Of a stretch of 60,000 bases of DNA, positions 56,930 through 60,000 are shown piece after piece (within the stretch, counting starts at the first letter, position 1; the number at the start of each line of letters is the position of its first letter). This DNA is from Takakia lepidozioides (taxonomy: Eukaryota; Streptophyta; Takakiopsida; Takakiales; Takakiaceae), in contig CM060734.1 of the NCBI GenBank assembly GCA_030704615.1, forward strand, positions 14,014,001 to 14,074,000. The letters run 5' to 3'. The notes under the pieces are model-generated. The model worked only from the letters and a program-made list of their open reading frames with translations, was not told the origin of the DNA and ran no database searches. Both the position numbers and the translations under genes were made by a program.

Positions 56930-57665
56930 AAGGCGGTGTGTGTCCAGGTGGGTGGGGATGAAGGTGTCGTCAATGACATCTTAATTCCCACCTCTTGTTG
57001 CCACAAACATTTCATGGAAATCCCAAAAAACCAAAAGTTTGAATCCAACAAAACTACAAAGCCGACACTTGTGCAGGTCGCGGCGATTAAGGTGTCATCA
57101 ACGACATCTTAAATCCCACCAGCTGCTGCCACATGTCTTTTCAGATTACGGCCCAAAAACAAAATACAGAAATCCAACAAAACTTTGAAGGCGGTGCGTG
57201 TGCAGATCGCGGTGATTAAGGTGTCGTCAATGACATCTTAATTCCCACAACCTGTTGCGATATGACAGTTCATGGAAAAACCCAAAAAACCAGAAAAAAA
57301 TGAATCCAGAAAAGCTTTGCAGGCGGTGCGTGTGCAGGGGGGATTAAGGTGTCGTCAACGACATCTTAATTCCAACAACCTCAACAGAATTTTGAAGGCG
57401 GTGCATGTGCAGGTCGGGGGGATTAAGATGTCGTCAACGACATCTTAATTCCGACCACCTGAACAAAATTTTCACGGCGGTGCATGTGCAAGTTGGAGGA
57501 ATTAAGGTGTTGTCAAAGACATCTTATTTCCCACCACCTTTTGCGACATTTCAATTCATCCAAAACCCAAATAACCCAAAAAATATGAATCCAACAAAGG
57601 TACGAAGGCAGTGCGTGTGCAGGTGGGTGGATTAAGGTGTCGTCAACGACATCTTAATTGGAAAA
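56930..57665. repeat. Tandem array (about 127 bp and 77 bp units) with a conserved hairpin
   Basis: Seven units. Each has the arm TTAAGATGTCGT (or AAGGTGTCGT), a CA loop, and the arm ACGACATCTTAA, at about 56961, 57084, 57212, 57340, 57418, 57494 and 57628. Units also share GGCGGTGCGTGTGCAGG and AATCCAACAAAA. Spacings of about 123-134 bases and of 76-78 bases differ by loss of a roughly 50-base part (CATTTCATGG..CCAGAAAA). The hairpin is the most conserved part. Confidence 0.9.
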
Positions 57666-57788
57666 ACCACCAACCCCAAAACAAACAAACCGAAAACAGA
57701 TTCAGCCAAAACAGAATAGAATATGTTAAAAACATTACATTGAACAAAGTGGAGTCATTGTCAAAGAATCCAACTCCTTCTGAACACC

Positions 57789-58924
57789 TCACATTTCAGT
57801 AATCCTATCACGCTGCAGAAGTGTATGAACGTCAGTGGGACCCATTGTACACTGGTGAATGCACGTGTCTCGGTGAGGATCACAAAACATCCTGTGAATG
57901 TAGATGTAGTATAGGTATGTGCACGGGACAAATTTGGGTTTCTTTCCAATAGAGCTTGATAAAGTGTTCTGGAAGTCCGGGCATGTGCAATTTGGAAAAT
58001 TGCCAACAGTTACCTCATAAGTCCTGTCGTGAACAACAGAACCCGATGTCACCATACTGTACACCCGCCCATAGCCTGGAGGGGGGACAGTGACAACTTG
58101 GGTCACCCGACACTGCAGGTTTTCTTGCTGACTCAATTTTGCAATCGTTTTCGGGACCTGCCTCAACACGAAGGACCGGTTTTCCATTTCGTTTCGTAGG
58201 CCAGTCGTTCCCGTGTGGTGGACGTGGGGGAATGCAGATTGCGAACCCCGACATGAACTGGTGTTATGACTACTGGGCCTCTTGGAAGACGAAACCCGGC
58301 ATCCTCCAGCATCTCAATTTCTTGCTTCGACAGACATGTACCCAACTTCACTGGCCACACGGCTGGAATTTGAGGCTTGCTGAGGACTGAATCCCGGCAA
58401 GTCCCCATCACACAACGCTGAATGTCATCAGGGCAAAACCAAAACTTGTGAGGCCTGGACTCTCGCGCACCGTAATGTTTGAATAAACCAGTGAAAGACG
58501 GGGCAGGAGTCCCGCCTCCGCCCCTAGAATTCTTGCTAGTGCACTTCACAAAGGACAATACCCTAACAGCAGAACACCCAACTTTTGATCCTTGGGCTGT
58601 CCGTTCAATGTGCCATATTGCATCCACACAATCGGACTCTTCCACCGCTAGCATCATCATCTCTCCCTCTCCCCGCACTGGAGCAGAGGGATATGAAGCA
58701 TTGTATACAGCAGAAGAACAGGCACCTACAGAGGGACTGCCAGATTCGAATGTCGGAGGCCGCACAGGCACACGAGGAATTGAGTAATTATCCCTATCAT
58801 GCCGATGGGAGTCACCAGCGGATCCTGGTGGGGTGTCAAGTTTTGCGCTTGCATGAACCAAATCTTTCCTCCCCTTCCAGATGTGGGAGCCTGGACTGCA
58901 AAGGTGTTCCATTTGTGAACTCAT
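57789..58924 (-). pseudogene. SWIM-type zinc-finger protein (MULE-related), frame-shifted
   Basis: Minus-strand frames 58924-58163 and 58187-57789 overlap and together give about 380 residues. The upstream part has a Ser/Pro-rich stretch, DAIWHIERTAQGSKVGCSAV, then FWFCPDDIQRCVMGTC and VKLGTCLSKQEIEMLEDAGF. The downstream part has GRVYSMVTSGSVVHDRTYEV and a SWIM-like finger: NCTCPDFQN, then after about 14 residues FVPCTYLYYIY. The usual C-x-H is C-T-Y here, so one zinc ligand is replaced unless His at IYIHRM substitutes. SWIM fingers follow the catalytic domain in MULE transposases; no DDE domain is visible, so this may be a domesticated or accessory protein. Confidence 0.55.
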
Positions 58925-58943
58925 TCACAGCACGCGCCATTTT

Positions 58944-59100
58944 AGGGGGGGTGCTATTCCGTGAGCCCGGAGGCGTGAGCCTGTGAGCCCAGGAAAGCGT
59001 GAGCCCAGCACAGGCTCACGCCACGTCAGCATGCAAACAGTGCCTATTTTCGCGGATGTCACCTATTTCCGAGTGGTGTCACCTATTTCCGCGGGGTTGA
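58944..59100. repeat. Terminus-like module C (inverted end motif)
   Basis: GGGGGTGCTATTCCGTGAGC at about 58946 is the inverted form of the ...CTCATGAAATAGCAGCCCC ends of modules A and B, with a few changes. It is followed by GTGAGCC/GCTCACGCC hairpins and CACCTATTTCCG repeats (59067-59092) like those in module B. Confidence 0.45.
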
Positions 59101-59457
59101 TTTGGGTAGAATTGAGAATGCCTGAACAGTTTTTGATGAGGTGGACTTCACCGTGATGGATTCACCAACCATTCTTCTAGCAGGAATAGTTTGGGGACCA
59201 ACTAGCAAATGATGCGAGGATGCTCTACACGAACCAAAGTGGTTTGTTTGTTTTCGCAATGTACTTAAGTCTGTGAGGTCCACAAAACACCAAATAGATT
59301 GAAGGAACAATCCAGGCAGTCCATGCAACCCCCATCTCCAACAATAGTTTGTAACCATGAATGTGAATTCCACGCACACATTGCAACATGACAACAAGGA
59401 CACACAACCATCCCATTTCAAATTTGGCCCAGAATTAAACCAAAAGAAAACTTCATA

Positions 59458-60000
59458 TCAAGTGTCGCAGTCATCACAATCAGTGTCCACCTCCTGTGCT
59501 ATGTCATCTACAAAGATTCTGGCCCCAACACCACGTGTTCTACGAAGGCCGTCGTAAGGTGGACTCGGAGTCCCATGAACGGACATGCTTGCTGCGAGTG
59601 CCTCCGCATAGACAGGTAGCACGCAAGACCGAGGAGGACCGCAAACAAGTCCAAATAGGTGTGATAGCCCTGGAGGGCAAGTGGAAGCACGCGGACTCCT
59701 GCACATGTCCACAAAACCCCATTTTTAACACAATGATGTAATGCACAAGTCCAACAAAGAGGATGTCTCCAATGTGCACTTTGCCTCAAGAACAACGATT
59801 CTCGATATTGAAACAACAATGCAAGCATGCAAAGGTTGAACTTACTCACAGGCAAAGTCGGAGTCCAGCTCCTTGTCAGAAGTCTCCTCTGTATCAGTAT
59901 CAACGGGACGGGGCTTCGGAAGGACTTGAGAAGTGTGTCCACCCAAACCCATCAGGAGGTTCTTGTAAATCTCAGCATCCCCTTCAATCCCAAAGAGATG
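59458..60000 (-). CDS. Unknown gene, last exons (minus strand)
   Basis: From the right edge the minus strand reads HLFGIEGDAEIYKNLLMGLG, then VDTDTEETSDKELDSDFA, ending at a GTGAGT donor near 59855. A second open block (59712-59458) reads VYAEALAASMSVHGTPSPPY, then RIFVDDIAQEVDTDCDDCDT and a stop. Acidic Thr/Asp-rich tails resemble those of the other transposon-borne proteins in the window. Product not recognised; extends beyond the window. Confidence 0.35.

Noticed and set aside
1-60000. Organellar or prokaryotic origin for the ParB-like and methyltransferase genes
   Set aside because: Both copies have spliceosomal introns at shared positions and lie among nuclear transposons, so recent bacterial transfer or contamination is unlikely.

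Overview
The window is a repeat-dense eukaryotic nuclear region. Spliceosomal introns with GT..AG borders, a plant-type UDP-glycosyltransferase (PSPG box), PPR remnants, CACTA, MULE and Ty3 elements, and a retroelement primer site complementary to initiator tRNA-Met all point to the green lineage (streptophyte). A charophyte alga or an early-diverging land plant would fit; the sequence alone does not settle the species. Almost every coding region carries single-base frame breaks. These may be old pseudogenes or uncorrected long-read indels, so reading frames below are stitched only in description.

Layout. 1-2185 (+): 3' half of an intron-bearing gene for a putative beta-class (circularly permuted) DNA methyltransferase, followed by an array of GAAATGCGG..CCGCATTTC palindromes (2.3-3.0 kb). 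3.25-4.94 kb: a divergent pair of homologous genes of unknown function. 5.3-9.6 kb: a terminus-like module, low-complexity tracts, a CACTA end and the last exons of an unknown gene. 9.7-12 kb (-): Ty3-type gag with its primer-binding site. 12.3-13.1 kb (-): Ulp1-like protease remnant. 13.1-19.35 kb (-): truncated Ty3/Athila-like retroelement (LTR, polypurine tract, third ORF, integrase). 19.36-20.6 kb (-): fragment of a zinc-finger/SWIM-type transposase family. 20.75-22.3 kb: dense array of GAAATTCGGCGCCGAATTTC palindromes. 23.1-28.6 kb (+): second, longer copy of the methyltransferase gene, which also encodes an upstream ParB-like DGNHR domain and carries a further palindrome array in one intron. 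30,064-43,898: a nearly complete 13.8 kb MULE with 1.1-1.4 kb terminal inverted repeats, 9-bp target-site duplication, a MULE transposase with SWIM finger (+) and a convergent Ulp1-like peptidase gene (-). 43.9-46.8 kb: no gene seen. 46.8-49.6 kb (-): four-exon UDP-glycosyltransferase. 51,547-52,951: pogo/Tc1-like non-autonomous element with TA target site. 53.2-57.7 kb: minisatellite, a second palindrome family, PPR remnants and a hairpin-bearing tandem array. 57.8-60 kb (-): SWIM-type protein and neighbouring exons.

The most notable signal is the association of two diverged copies of a ParB-like/methyltransferase gene with two matching but distinct families of about 20-22 bp palindromes. 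Each gene copy has its own version of the palindrome both inside an intron and in an adjacent array. This looks like a mobile or selfish system in which a DNA-binding/DNA-modifying protein and its palindromic sites have evolved together. That functional link is an inference.
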